Source: Reticulitermes speratus
Lineage: Eukaryota; Arthropoda; Insecta; Blattodea; Rhinotermitidae
Length of the DNA stretch: 64,000 nucleotides
Reading direction: 5' to 3'
Assembly (NCBI GenBank): GCA_021186555.1
Contig: JAJKFL010000005.1
Location: 25,050,635 to 25,114,634 of the forward strand
Part shown: one piece after another, positions 46,931 to 59,436 of the stretch
Layout of the letters: each line of letters starts with the position of its first letter
Position numbering within the stretch: the first letter of the stretch is position 1
Notes under the pieces: generated by a model
The model's database searches: none
Seen by the model: only the letters and a program-made list of their open reading frames with translations
What the model was told of the DNA's origin: nothing
Program-made: the position numbers and the translations under genes

Positions 46931-49900
46931 TGTAAAAATTCTTTAAACACTTTTTACACCCAACCGGTTCTTATTTTCTGGAAGCGCTACATATATACAC
47001 ATCATATATATATGTTAGTCAATACTCGTAGTTAGGAATATGACCAGCATCAAATGCTTGCTGTTTATGTAAGTAAGTAAGTAGGTAAGTTAAATAAGTA
47101 GGACATTAATCGAATCAAGAATACATGAGATTAGAGTACAAAACATGTGGTGCTGCGCCCGCTTACACCAGGCTTTTTGCAGTGCACAACCAATTAGACC
47201 TCATTAACTAGGAGAATATCGCTACTCTACTCGCTCTAATCAACTAGTATTTACAGCTCACTGTTGTGCTGTTATGTATGTTACTTATGATTTGGTAGCA
47301 GAAGATGGCAACGTTGGTAGAATTTATGAATAAGAATTAAAGATTGCTACAATAAACGGCGCAGGAATGTATGGTGGTGTTATCGGTACTGCAAAAAGTT
47401 CTATGTTTTAGGGTAGGCCTACATGTAGTTCATAAAATTTTTAGATTTCGTGCTATAATGGGTTACAAACTGAATTTGAGCGTATGTATTTTTAACACAA
47501 CTGTTTCGAAAGGCAAAACTTTTTCACGTGTAGAGAAATTGTTTTGTCAGTAGCTACCTTTTATTCTAAACAATTTCCAGATGGCACTTCTGAAATTAAA
47601 ATTAACTTTAAATAGGATCAGAGAGTGCAAAATAATCGATGGAAGGTATTATCAAAAGGCCTCTAATCAATTAAGAAACTTGAGTTGCAAAATGTAATAA
47701 TATAGCAACTCAGGTTTCTGAATATAGGTAATACATATAAAACACGTAGGGTTAAGAGCAAATGAAATTCAACTGTTCACTATCAAATGATGTTTCGTAT
47801 TTGACAGTAAAAAATATCTCCTGTTGAATATACGACATCTAAAATCCTAAGTTTATTAAATCCAGTTTATCGTACAAAAATAAAAGTACACGACAGTGCG
47901 CTGCATGTTATTCAGGCCTTTACACATGGAGCCAAAGCACAATAAAATCGCTTCGCCTGCCGCCACCAAAACTTACCGCGGCACCAAAGTGAAATGTTTC
48001 TTATAATTTAATAATAAATTGTGGTGATGCAGCGATGGAGGCAGCTGTGTGTGTAAAATGCTTAAATTACTTGTCATATTTCACAATGCGATGACAGCAA
48101 ATGTGGACAGTTTTTCGGGAGAGGGGGGGGGGGAGACTGTGTGATCTCATAGTGTGCTTTTATGTAAAATTGTTTCCTTCGTTGAACTGATTTCTGCGAA
48201 AGTATTTTTCATAACTTCTCTAAGGTATCAATTTAATTTCAAAATTTCAAATGCGACATGTTTTTGTCTTCCCATAACGTTATTTACAAACAATACACAT
48301 TTTGCAGAAAACTGTTTATTATGATTCCACATTTGGTCACGTAAATCATTCCAATTGTTCTGTTACGAAAAAGGTTCTATAATTAGATCATAAAAGATTT
48401 TTAGGGAGTAAAAAACTTAGCAATGTAACAACTTTGTTTAAAACTTTCTCACTTTTCCTTAGGCCACTGAGTATGCACACAGACATCATCTACGCAAAAC
48501 AGTGTAAGATCACATTAAAAGAAATACGAGCAGCGATATTTTAAAAAACAACTATTAAGCTAGCTGGGAAGCAAATGCAAGAAACCTTCACCTAAAGAAT
48601 TTTTTATACTGCAAGCGATAAAATTTGTATAGTATAATCAAAGCTATTTCTCATTCTCACTCGTATTCAAGACAAGTGAATAATTCGTGTGACCAGCTAC
48701 GAAATATCAGCACCGTCAATGTCGTATGTCTGTTGAGAAATAACAATATAAAAATTGGTGACGCTATCATGGCTCGGTGTAGGACGGCCTCAGATATTGA
48801 AATTCTATTTTAAAATAGGCTATTACTTTTTATTTATTTTAACGAAATTCGAGGGCAATTATCGATAGCGTGTTAATTAATGTACTCAACAGAACTACAT
48901 TAGATCATAGGCAACTCTATATATTAAAATATTCAAAACAGAAGAGAACGCATAATAAATCTGTACCAGCACATGTATATTCTGAGAAGAAGTACATATT
49001 CTAATCTTGACTACTTCAAATGAGATTTACGCATCCTGTCGTTGTACATATTAAAGTTTAGCGCACATATTAACCATGTGACAGAAACTCGCGGTCACAG
49101 CCACGAAGAAATTGCTTTTTTTTTCAGCAAGATTGTATAATTTAATGGTACGAAATGGTTGTACCGAGCTTAAAAACCGCATGAATATTATTGTCAATTT
49201 GTTACCCAACATTTATCTGTCACACACTTCAACATGTCGGCTTGCTTTAGAGTCACAAATATCTGTCACTGGCATAAGGATATGCAAGAAATTATGTAAC
49301 ATCTTCTGGAATACGTAGTGTCACGTCTTTAACAAATGATGAAGTTGAAATAAACGTTCTTGTTTATTAATAGACCAGCGTTGGTGGTAAAATTTTAAGT
49401 GTAAAATGAGAATTAGAGAAACACCTCAGTTCTACATCTCAAAAATTAAGCTAATTTTCTCAAATTTTCATTCTATGAAGGAATAAACTCTTGCCTACGG
49501 CCAAAATCTTTTAATCATTGGAGCGTTGTCAAGGAGCCAACTAGCTTCCCACAGTCTGTCGGTTTACCTGCTTGTGACAACTGGAGGAACTGTGCGTGGA
49601 TTTTCCTTTAACTTCATATTGCGAAAGTTTGTTACCTGCTGTCGATATATTCCAATTTAGGACAAAGTCTGACAAAAATACTGGCCATTTTGCATGACGA
49701 CCTTGGTGCGATTACGCATGCATCTCGAGCTTAATGCGCTTATTACTTATCGGATAGAAAACGGTTCGAAAACAAGTGAAAAGACAAACATACATCTTGA
49801 GATCCATACGTTTTTTCTCAAATCCTAAGTTTTTTCGGGATAATTACATTACAGGGAGTGCCAGATTTGTAAGCCTTGTGTGTATATATTTCCTATTTGT

Positions 49901-51324
49901 ACGTTTAGTTTATACTCAGAGGAATTCCATCTGAACAAACTACAGTGGGTTTATAGTTTTTGACTGCTCTAACACTAGGGACGTGTTCGAATCGCTTTCG
50001 GTGTACAAATGTTTGCCCTCATTTCCCTTTGCGACAGTAGTGCAAATGCGATGGCCTTATCATCCAAGAAGTTCTAACATTGCAGTTAACCCTCTTCCTG
50101 CTGCGTTCAAGTCAGCACACGAGTGCCTTCTTCCACCATACAATTCCGTGAGAAGTGATAATCTCAGTTTAGAAATTTATCATACTTTAAGCTTCAGCTG
50201 CCAAGAGAATGTACCAGGTAACGAATAAGGTAAGTTAAAGACAAAAATTACCAGCAGCCGATATTTGTGAACAAGGCATCTCATAAATGGAAAAGACACA
50301 TTTATACATAAGGAAAGTACAGAAACTTAACACAGTAGAAATACCCTGCCCCAAATTGGGCCAGAAGAAAACCAGAAACAATCATTTTACACAATGTGGT
50401 TACTACCTATTCAATATTTGGAACTAAGAGTGATCAAATTACACTGGCATTGAGAAAACTGCAAGAACAGGAGCTCCAAAATTTCTAATTTTTTATATTG
50501 TTAGAGTGGTTTATGTAGCACGCATTGGATGAACTACAAATGCGTACCAAGATGGGAAAAAATATTAAGATGCCTTTTGCGTATATATATGCTGAACAGA
50601 CAACGTAGACGGAAGCGGCTCAAGATCTTTCCCAATGGCAAGATTTTTTCGATTATCCTAACAGGGTATTCGTTGTTGTTTTTCTAGGAACATACAGGAA
50701 ATCAGAAATATCGATGGAAGTTATATTAATTTAATTGTTTGAGTTAATGACAGCTGTGAATATGCTATACATATGGCTGTCTACTTTTACAATTCTAGTT
50801 CTTTCAACTAGAAGGATAGAACAGCGACATGGGTTGTCCCTGTTCTTAAATATGAAAGGTGGTAATTTGTGGTTCAGTGTATTATTGGTACGTTCAGTCT
50901 TTCTCAGACAGAACCGCAGACGTCCTTCAGAGCTGGTAAATATGTTACCGATTTTCAGACAAAGACATTATGGTACAAAAAAATTACATATTCAACTTCA
51001 TGCCGGATAAAGAAAAAAAGGTATAAAATCACAGTTTAGAGGACGACATTTACTGAAATTTCACACTGTTGACACCGTGCATCTTCGTCATATTAAATTA
51101 AGTACTCTTCACCGCACAACAGGCAGTACACTTCGCTCCCCACAAAAACATTTCACATGCTTTTAATACCACGATCCCACACGCCAGCACTTCCGCAATC
51201 TACCATCTACAGTACTTTTACAATTTTACAACTTTTAACGAGTCTTTTTACAAGATTTTAACTTATAATATATAAGTTTTAAAGTGCCGATAGAATATTT
51301 TAAATCATGTGTTTGAAGTGACTG

Positions 51325-51425
51325 TAGATTTTAGCAAAAAAAACCCCTGACAATGATCCTAGGATCGAAACACGTGTAGGGGTACAATTTTAACAATTTT
51401 AATAATAAAGCTACTTAAAAAGTGG
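51325..51425 (+). repeat. retroelement 3'-end-like repeat F
   Basis: CCCCTGACAATGATCCTAGG, then GAAACACGTGTAGGGGTAC, then an AATAATAAAG end. Same layout as 35525-35650. The 35-bp core is the only part that aligns well. Confidence 0.45.
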
Positions 51426-52366
51426 TTTTAGTGTGCATCAGTTGGTCTATAACTTAATTTAATTTACTGAAATATTTGTGATCAGAAACTGCATCCTCTT
51501 CATTAACTACGGAGTTTTTTTTTTGTAAAATATGTAGGCCTATATTCTGAATATCTTTACTTCGGCCTGTTGAAGGGGCGCCAAAAAAATTTTAATCCAC
51601 CTCGCTTTTGAGGCTAATGCTAAGCAGAAAACAAATGAAATCTGCCGTGAATATTCTTGGTACATATACAGCTGCTTTAACGGCCATCTTAATTTTTACG
51701 ACTAAATTCATTAAGTAAAAGGAGAGCATTCTGGAAACAGGTAGCCTCTACTATATCACTCTTTAATTACTAAGACACTTAGTTTTATAATTACTTATAT
51801 TCTACCAACATTGAGGACAGTCCTTGAGAAGCTGATAGTCGCTGACTTGGTCAAAGATTTCTGACATGTTACGCTACCCGAAGATTCATTACCACGCTCT
51901 TTTCATGGACTTTACTCTAAGCCAGTTTCATCTAATTCGTAACCAACCACATTTTATTTCTAACCAACTTCTTTAATAATATCTAAAATCTTCGCTAAAA
52001 TCTCCCAAATAGTCTATCCCATAGGTTTTAGAAATAAAATGTCGAAAGCATTTCTGATATTCCCAATTCGTATTACAAACCCCGTCCATCATCATTCGAG
52101 AAAAGTAGAAATTTTAAGAAAATCAGAGATCTTCAATTTCTTCCCCGAAAGTTTTGTTAGGTAGGTCCGAAATATAGAATAAATCAACTATACGCGTTTT
52201 GAACGAATAAAAAGGAATTACATATGTGAAAATGATTATTAAAATTCGCACTGAAAGAAGACGAGATTTATGTAGAAATCTGAATCACAAAATGGATAAA
52301 TAATTTATACATGAACAGAAAAAGGTCCAATGACCTGAAAAAATTGTGATGATTATGGGCACAGAC
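51426..52366. other. unassigned intron sequence near a retn donor
   Basis: AT-rich, no repeat recognised. The retn donor is at its right edge. Confidence 0.4.
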
Positions 52367-52489
52367 CTGTTGTTTGAGCTTGGCGAGGACCTCAGGGTCG
52401 CCCACGTCCTCCACCGGAAGTCTAGACAGAGCGTCCTCACTGTCTTCATCTGGCAACTCGGCTTCACTCAGCTCTTCGTCGTTGTTTGA
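52367..52489 (-). CDS. retn: retained/dead ringer, upstream coding exon (acidic segment)
   Basis: A 123-bp, 41-codon exon bounded by TTTCTGTTCCAG (acceptor, ending at 52490) and CAACAG|GTCTGT (donor), phase 0 at both ends. It encodes SNNDEELSEAELPDEDSEDA, then LSRLPVEDVGDPEVLAKLKQQ. The first half is strongly acidic, as is usual for the region N-terminal to the ARID in ARID3 proteins. DPEVLAKLKQQ parallels a DVLEKLKMQ segment I recall in the fly protein. Reading on into 46304 gives a continuous charged helix (AKLKQQ-EREEREE). It has no Met start, so at least one earlier coding exon lies upstream, beyond what I can find in 52490-64000. Assignment to retn rests mainly on the linked downstream exon. 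Confidence 0.8.
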
Positions 52490-54464
52490 CTGGAACAGAA
52501 AGGCACAATCAATCAGTCTTACTGCTTACTGACATAAGCATTATGATTAATTTAAGGCAAATAAATGTTTTCTGTTTCCGAGCGCCAAAGCATGAAAGCG
52601 TGATATGGCGATGAAATAAAATCCAAGTCATAACAAACTTCGGCACTGAATTAAGTAATTAACTTTATGCTTGATGATTTTAAACTTGAGAAAAAGTGCC
52701 TGGTATATACGGGCAAAAGGTCTGGTGTTTCACGGCTACTGGAGTTCCGCACACATAGATTTTCAAATCTAACTCCACAGATCAGGGTTATTCTTGTGAA
52801 TTAACATTCGCTCATATATATATATATATATTATAATAATCCCACGTTTTATAGAACCGAACTTCATTGCTGTGTTCATAATGGCCTGTTACCTGCTCCC
52901 CACGCCACAAGAACAAGCCAGAGTTCTTATTAAAATCAATTTTAGTAATATCCTCCCAACTTCTAGGCCTTCTGAGTTTTCTTTTCTCTTTAGAATTTCT
53001 ACTGAAATTTGCACGCATACTTAATTCATCCCTTGTGTGCTATGTTTCCTACTCACCTCACTTTATTCCATTATTATTGTTATTATTATTATTATTATTA
53101 TCATCATCATATTTTGTAATAAACTTTTAAAACATAATTCACAAGTGAAGCTACAACATAAAATACATATAATCATTCTTATATAAAAACCGAAGTTCGA
53201 AAATTTTATTTAAAGCCTGTAGTTATACCTATTGAAAGGAAATATTTTTACATGGAACGAGACAAACATGAATCACGATTGTACGACATATTTCAAGTCG
53301 GCAGTATCTCTTTTGTCTTGTCCAGTTTTGAATGCATGCAGTGATGGCGTATCAAACAGCTGTACGTACAACTGATCTCTTGGTACACTGGATCCCTTAT
53401 GCTTGTGGCTGTCCGTCCAAGTAGGATAACTAATAATAATTTATAATGCCAGCCAGCACCACTTGCGTGTCTTGCAGCAAGATACATTTCTAGCACCGAG
53501 TTCAATGTCATGTATAAAAGTAAAATGTAACAAGAGAAGCCTATACTGTACACGTTCAGATGCAGAAGATCCAGTAGACTGCGGTAAATTATCATCAAAC
53601 AATAATGAGACAGCAACTGGTCTGCTAAAAGCCCAGTAGCAAACATATCGTGTCGAGAAATTAGGCTAGTTTTCCTTGTAACTGGCCACACGCAAACTTG
53701 TATCCTTTAGGCGATCACGAACACTGGTAATAGAAGGGGGAATATAGGCAGAGTAGTTTACCTGCTGTATACAGCCAAAATCTTGATGATTTTTTTTCTG
53801 CAAGATATTAATGTTGTTTTTCAACTAATTGTTAAATCTAATTTTATTTGTATTAACAACCCAAAAGGATGCGAAATTTTATTTAACTATTAACCCCTTC
53901 ACGAACACTGACTGTCTAATATATCTACCTTGATCTACCTCCTTGCTCTATAAAATCGTAGCTAACAAGTTCCAAAAAAAATTTATTATTTAGATAATTA
54001 GACCTAATCTTGTTGATCTATGCACTGTGTTGTAAAAATAAAATCACTTTACACCTAACTGGTGCATGCGTGTGTTTGATATTTATATAACGAATGGAAT
54101 CGAACTGAGAAAGAAACGCCACTATTCATAACAATCATGGAGTGGAAAGAAAATTTGTCAGATATCTTGAGCTGGTGAAGAAGTCCAGTTCTGTTCAGAG
54201 TTTCAGTTGCGAGAGCTCAAAGGCATACCTGTTAAGCCCCGATGAAAGTTGTTTTGGCCCCAAAGTAGGGAAGTTAATGTGGGTAAAGTTAACTTCATAT
54301 TTAGCTTTCCTACAAAAATAAAAGCAATGATCTTTTAAGTAAAGTAACACAGTAGGTCTGAAGTTTAAATATATTATAAGGAGAGACATTGTTGGTTAAA
54401 AGCGATAAGCAAAACTGATTTATAACAATCCTCGGTACATTGTGAGCCAGGTTTATTATAGGGA
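52490..54464. repeat. unassigned retn intron sequence with a (TTA)n microsatellite
   Basis: The TTATTATTG / (TTA)n / (TCA)n microsatellite is at 53070-53110, and a short TA run is at 52814-52832. The longest non-repeat open frame of this part, 53293-53691 on the minus strand (132 codons), has no domain and no splice context that convinces me. Confidence 0.5.
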
Positions 54465-54745
54465 CAAGTGGCGGGCTTTTGTGAACACGACAATGAACAT
54501 TCGGTTTCCATAAGAAGTTGGAAATTTCTTGACCAGCTGAGAAATTATTTTGTCAAGAAGGTCTCTGCTCCGTGGAGTTAGTTATGATAGGGAGTGAGAA
54601 AGCAACCCGGGCTCATCTGGCTGACGACAGACTCTGTTTTGAACAAGAAAGTAAAACGCTGGGTTTCGTAACAAGCATACAATTTCGTGACTATATGAAA
54701 GACGTTTAGCGTCTCAGGGACTCTGCTTCATGCAGCCACATTTGT
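54465..54745 (+). repeat. two adjacent LINE family D 3' ends
   Basis: The first (54465-54620) reads GGGACAAGTGGCGGGCTTTTG, TTCGGTTTCCATAAGAAG, TTGACCAGCTGAGAAATTATT and GTCTCTGCTCCGTGGAG, the canonical D tail. The second (54645-54745) repeats the same order in more decayed form, ending GTCTCAGGGACTCTGCTTC. The first is among the best-kept D tails here. Confidence 0.7.
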
Positions 54746-55610
54746 ATTGTAAAATATGACGTATCAATACTGGTTACATAAAACGACAGCTACATCCTTA
54801 CCAAATTATAACCGCTTTGTGATTAAAATCTCTTGGACCTTGGACATATTTTGCAAGCATTATTATTCAGATAAGTATGTGATGACGGTTAATATTAACT
54901 AAATGCACGATCACAGTACCATCATGTGACTGACAAATGAAGAATGGGAAGCAAATAATGGAAGGAATGCTAATGTTTACTCTTCACTCTTAGCTATTGG
55001 GTGGGAGGGGTGGGAGGGGGGGAGGATTTGTCCAAACATGAACAGTTTTAATCACACTATGTACTTTTCCTTACACGGGCGACGTCACCTCTATTGATCT
55101 TAGCTCTGTTCTTATTAAACGAATGTAAATTAACTGAAAACAAGATTACGATGTGCTGCCTCAATTAATTTGTAATGAGAGCATGTTGTTATATCCATTA
55201 TGAGACGGACGGACATTCGTCACGGAAACTTGTATCCTTGTCGTTCATAACAAGTGTTCCGTAGAGGATCTTATTAATACTTGATTGTACCTTCATATGT
55301 CATCCGTTGTGTCCATACACTTAACAATGCTTCATAAGGCGTTTTATTGACAGCAAGATCTTGAGCAACACTGTGTCGGACATCCTACATGTCCACGTAC
55401 TCTAAATGTTGCACCATCGACATTTTTACTAACAGCCTTGTAATTGCTCAGAGTACAAAGTAAAACATGAAGCCCTCCCTGTTCTTAATTAAGCATTAGG
55501 ACATGAAGACGTAAAAAGCAGTTATGAATCGCTCTACTCATTTGTAACCCTCGCATTAGATGCAAGTCAGTGGACGTCTTTACACCCTGACATCTAAGCC
55601 TACCTTTGCC
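54746..55610. other. unassigned sequence
   Basis: A G-rich patch (GGGTGGGAGGGGTGGGAGGGG) at about 55000-55025 has four closely spaced G runs that could form a G-quadruplex. Otherwise nothing recognised. Confidence 0.45.
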
Positions 55611-56350
55611 ATTGATATGACTGGATTGATATGACATTGATGTGAATGGATTGATATGGCATTGATAAGAATGGATTGATATGACATTGATATGAATTGA
55701 TTGATATGACATTGATATGAATGGATTGATATGGCATTGATATGAATGGATTGATATGACATTGATATGAATGGATTGATATGACATTGATATGAATGGA
55801 TTGATATGACATTGATATGAATGGATTGATATGACATTGATATGAATGGATTGATATGATATTGATATGAATGGATTGATATGACATTGATATGACTGGA
55901 TTGATATGACATTGATATGACTGGATTGATATGACATTGATATGAATGGATTGATATGACATTGATATGATTGGATTGATATGACATTGATATGAATGGA
56001 TTGATATGGCATTGATAAGAATGGATTGATATGACATTGATAAGAATGGATTGATATGACATTGATAAGAATGGATTGATATGACATTGATATGAATGGA
56101 TTGATATGACATTGATATGACTGGATTGATATGACATTGATATGAATGGATTGATATGGCATTGATAAGAATGGATTGATATGACATTGATAAGAATGGA
56201 TTGGTATGCATTGATAAAAATGGATTGATATGGCATTGATAAAAATGGATTGATGACATTGATAAGAATGGATTGATATGACATTGATATGAATGGATTG
56301 ATATGACATTGATATGAATGGATTGATATGACATTGATATGAATGGATTA
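55611..56350. repeat. 25-bp satellite, about 29-30 units
   Basis: A 25-bp unit (containing GATTGATATGACATTGATATG) repeats head to tail for about 740 bp. Variants: GGC for GAC, AAGA for ATGA, ACTGG for AATGG, plus a block at 56190-56265 with short deletions and AAAAATGG. Because 25 is not divisible by 3 and the unit has no minus-strand stop in any phase, all three minus frames are open for 230-270 codons and spell the same peptide (ISMSYQSIHINV and so on). I do not regard this as a gene. Confidence 0.95.
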
Positions 56351-56622
56351 TTTCGACGCTGTGGGGAAGGGAAGAATTTTTGTCCCCCTCACTAATAAAT
56401 CCCCGATTTCTCCGGCGAACTTTCTCTCAGAAACTTAATTTTTTTTTTTTTTTCATATTTTAATAGGCTATAAGTATTTTCCATCGCTATCGTCACTTGT
56501 TAATCTTTCCTTGACTGCGCTCAGTATATTATTTTCTATATTTAATATAATAAAATACAAGAAATTACCTGTCACTACAGTACAGTACAGTACGTACTAT
56601 ATATGTATGTATGTATGTTACA
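56351..56622. other. unassigned sequence with a 15-T run
   Basis: A T run at 56439-56453 and short TACAG and TATG repeats at 56574-56618. No other feature. Confidence 0.5.
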
Positions 56623-56838
56623 CGGGAAGTACAACCGGGCAAACGGGCTTTGATTTTTAGCAGGGGCAGAAATATTCTCCACAGCGCGCAGACCGACATT
56701 TGGCCTACCCACCTTCCTCTTCGGGAAGTCTGTACCGGGCTACATCGATCGGAGCGTAAAGCTGACCACTGATATCTAGTGACGAAATTAAGAATGCACG
56801 ATCCTATAAGGTTACCTCTGCTTCCCTGTACACTTTCA
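56623..56838 (+). repeat. SINE family A copy
   Basis: A decayed head with CGGGCTTTGATTTTTAGCAGGG at the box B position is followed by AGAAATATTCTCCACAGCG, GGGAAGTCTGTACCGGGC and GGAGCGTAAAGCTGACCACTG. ATCTAGTGACGAAATTAAGAATG and TACCTCTGCTTCCCTGTACAC follow. Most of the family A order is kept. Confidence 0.7.
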
Positions 56839-56914
56839 TGTTGCGGTGCTTAATAAAGTACAGGTTTTACTTTTACCTCTGCTATTCATATATGCAGGCA
56901 CACGTGCATGCATA

Positions 56915-56993
56915 CATACGTACATATAGTCGTATATATGGAGGACGCATACATACATATAGTCGTATATACGGAGGACGCATACATACATAT
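56915..56993. repeat. 33-bp tandem duplication, 2.4 copies
   Basis: The units 56915-56947 and 56948-56980 (CATACATACATATAGTCG, then TATAYGGAGGACG) differ at two positions. A third, partial unit (56981-56993) ends exactly at the left edge of the MITE. Unit length is divisible by 3, which explains the short open frames on both strands. Confidence 0.85.
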
Positions 56994-57244
56994 CGCCCGT
57001 CTTTTGTAAAAAGGGGTTAACTGGCACTTTGAGCTAAAATGAGTTATGTGTAGCGAATCCTTCAACTAACGGTCCTCTATGATATGTAAAAAGATGACAG
57101 CTCCATCTTCAAGAATAACCAAGATAAGTGGGGGATATCTTACCTCTCAAAGCATTTGTTATATGTAAAATGGAGCCACCTTCTTGCTTCTCCGGTAAAA
57201 TGAATGTTTTGTGGGTTGTCCCCTTTTTTACAAAACAGGGGCGA
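56993..57244. mobile_element. MITE with about 24-bp terminal inverted repeats and TA borders
   Basis: The left end TCGCCCGTCTTTTGTAAAAA(GGGG) is matched by the reverse complement of the right end, TCGCCCCTGTTTTGTAAAAA(AGGGG), with two or three differences. TA flanks both sides (56991-56992 and 57245-57246), the expected duplication for Tc1/mariner-superfamily elements. The 200-bp interior has no coding capacity. The left arm abuts a 33-bp tandem repeat. I do not know this family. Confidence 0.75.
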
Positions 57245-57246
57245 TA

Positions 57247-58780
57247 AATATATATATATACATGGGGCTAGATACATACAAGTACATAGGCCTACATAAG
57301 TGTTATTTATACAAATGTACATAGGTCCACATACGTAAACATGCATGCGTGCAGACCTTATATATATATATACGTATATAAAATCTGCTCTATATATTTC
57401 GCTGTCAAAGGCGAAACTGCAGTGTAGTGTGCTGCAATGTACAGACGGTCAACAGATGCGTGATTGGAAGAGCATGTCTGTCAGTCGGCAAGTTTAGCCT
57501 AAACATAGAAGCTACTGTTTTATTGGTCTTGGTATATGAGGTATGTCGACGGGGTTACCGAAGCACTGTTGGTCTTTCTAATTGTCGTCTGTCTTTACTT
57601 TCATGGTAAAGGCTACTGTTTGCGCTTCGTCTCTTAACGCATCACGACAACATACGACGGGCATGCGTTAAAGTGTTCTCTTTTCTTCGTGGTTTTATTT
57701 AACAATGTTTCATTGCCTAACAAAAATTGTGTCGTAAAATAAATAACAACAATGAAACAAATCTAATAATTTGTAAATAAGGCTTAAAGTTTCTTAACAA
57801 TAGATACCAGAAATTACTCCCATGCGTTACATTTTTGCTTCATTGATGAGAGAAATCCTTATTGATGTAATCAGGAAGTTCAAACAGTCGCCATGAAAGA
57901 CAGACATTGTGCCGTATCCTGAAATATTTTGAAACATTTCATAACTTTACGATTTATTTTTCAAAAGTGTGTTTCATCACTTTGTCTCCTACGTCTTGGT
58001 CTCTTGTGTCTTTTCACTAATCCGTAAGCCAGGGTGCCTTTGTGCTTCTATAGATTCCGTTTGTCCTTCCAATCTTATTTGTCTTGATTCAATCACGCCA
58101 CTTTCATAAACTGAAAAGTACATACAGTGAGTCTCCTCGTTACGTAAGTTCCTCCAATCCTCAAACATTAATAGTAGTATAAATAGATAATTTACTGTTT
58201 GGAACACGTCATGTTAAAACATAAACTAAGTTAAACAGAAAACATAATGATGGAAATGTACTACGAAACTGTAAGCTACAGCAAAATCAGCACTCACAAA
58301 ATCCTCAATTAATGAAACTTGAATATTTGTAAAGAATTGTATTTGAAATACCAAATTTCTCCGAAGATAGACCAAGTACTAAAGTGACATAATAAACAGT
58401 GCATTCTCGCGCATTGACGCAAAGCTTATCACACGTCTAGAATCAGCTGAGACCGGAACATTGTCTTTGATGCCTATATTCGTCTAAAGATTATTTAAAA
58501 TTTCAGTTCCTGTCTCATAGAAAACGTACTGCAACTACAGGTATTTAATAATGTTTAAGGAAGTACTAGCTATTCTGAAAACACACAGGCTAATCAACAA
58601 ACACATACGTTCTGGGAATAAAATGTTTAGGCTGTAACGTTAAAGCAGGTTGGAAAGTAAAGGCAGTTCTTCTTTTGACTGATTATTACTCGTATTATTC
58701 AAGACATAAAGATGTAAGGGAGCGACGTATAAGCGCGCATTTTTAAACTCCGCAACAGAGAAATCTGCGTAGTCTGCATC
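57247..58780. repeat. unassigned sequence with short TA runs
   Basis: TA runs at 57248-57260 and 57360-57380. The rest, including open frames 57427-57609 (+) and 57989-58207 (-), is not recognised. Confidence 0.45.
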
Positions 58781-58985
58781 ACGCTCTGGTCGCTTTACAC
58801 CGGCCAAGAGAGCCGTCGATGCCCATCAGATAGGAGGCTGGTTGGAAACGACAGCCGTTCTGAGACACTTTAGATAAAAGACGAATTTATCATCGCTACC
58901 GGAAATCGAAACTCAATTCCTTGGTCGCCCAACACATAGCCCATCCACTACATTGGCTGAGCTAGGTGATCTATATAGTAACAAC
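58781..58985 (-). repeat. SINE family A copy, 5' two thirds
   Basis: The minus strand begins near 58980 with CACCTAGCTCAGCCAATG (box A), then GAGTTTCGATTTCCGG (box B) and CAGCCTCCTATCTGATGGGC. It ends in GGTGTAAAGCGACCAGAGCG. The family tail (CTAGTGCCGAGG and following) is missing. Confidence 0.7.
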
Positions 58986-59436
58986 AGTATGCCAGGGGAT
59001 GAATTGTCATGTATCTGAAAGTGTGAAGGATTAAAATTAAAGGACTGCGGTTCAACTTGGTCTGGAAACGTTTTAGGGAGTTTCTGTGAAAACGGTAATG
59101 AACTTTTTACCCCATAACAAGGATTTCTTTAGTAAGGCGATAATTATCATGTGCTCAAGAAAAATTCTCCACTTCATTGATTCAACATAAAAGTAGGACT
59201 GTAATACTCGAATTTGGCAAGGGGATACTTGCCGTGCCTTACTCCGCAGCTGGGCACAATAGTAGTGTACATATTTCACATGGGCCTATTAGGAAGGCCT
59301 ACCAGATGCTATTCTTAATAATGTACACCAAAACTGGACTGTGAAACAAAGAGTATGTACCACTCAAATCTCTTCTTTCTTTCTTTCTTACTTAGTCTGA
59401 CCTCTTTCTACCTACTCATTGTAGGTGTAGAGGTTT
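58986..59436. other. unassigned sequence
   Basis: Nothing recognised apart from a short (TTTC)n run at 59377-59392. Confidence 0.4.

Larger units (their letters stand above)
46305..52366 (-). other. retn: retn intron, 6062 bp
   Basis: A GT..AG intron between two phase-0 exons: donor CAACAG|GTCTGTG at 52367/52366, acceptor GTTTGTTGTTTCAG ending at 46305. It joins KLKQQ to EREEREE, continuing a charged helical stretch without interruption, which supports the pairing. It holds a TA repeat (46447-46464), the mariner remnant (46735-46930), an 11-G run (48123-48133) and a retroelement 3'-end-like repeat (51325-51425). The remainder, 46966-51324, is AT-rich and unrecognised, including the open frame at 50735-51010. 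Confidence 0.8.

Noticed and set aside
50735-51010. 91-codon plus-strand frame inside the retn intron
   Set aside because: No domain and no splice or promoter evidence. Hydrophobic stretches are common in AT-rich random frames.
53293-53691. 132-codon minus-strand open frame as a retn exon or another gene
   Set aside because: No similarity to ARID3 proteins, no convincing splice sites, and a length that can occur by chance in 64 kb of six-frame sequence.
55485-56334. Three overlapping minus-strand open frames of 234-274 codons as a protein-coding gene
   Set aside because: They are produced by the 25-bp satellite, which lacks stops in any minus-strand phase. The peptide is the same in each frame and has no domain.
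55611-56350. CRISPR array
   Set aside because: Units are contiguous with no unique spacers and the genome is eukaryotic.
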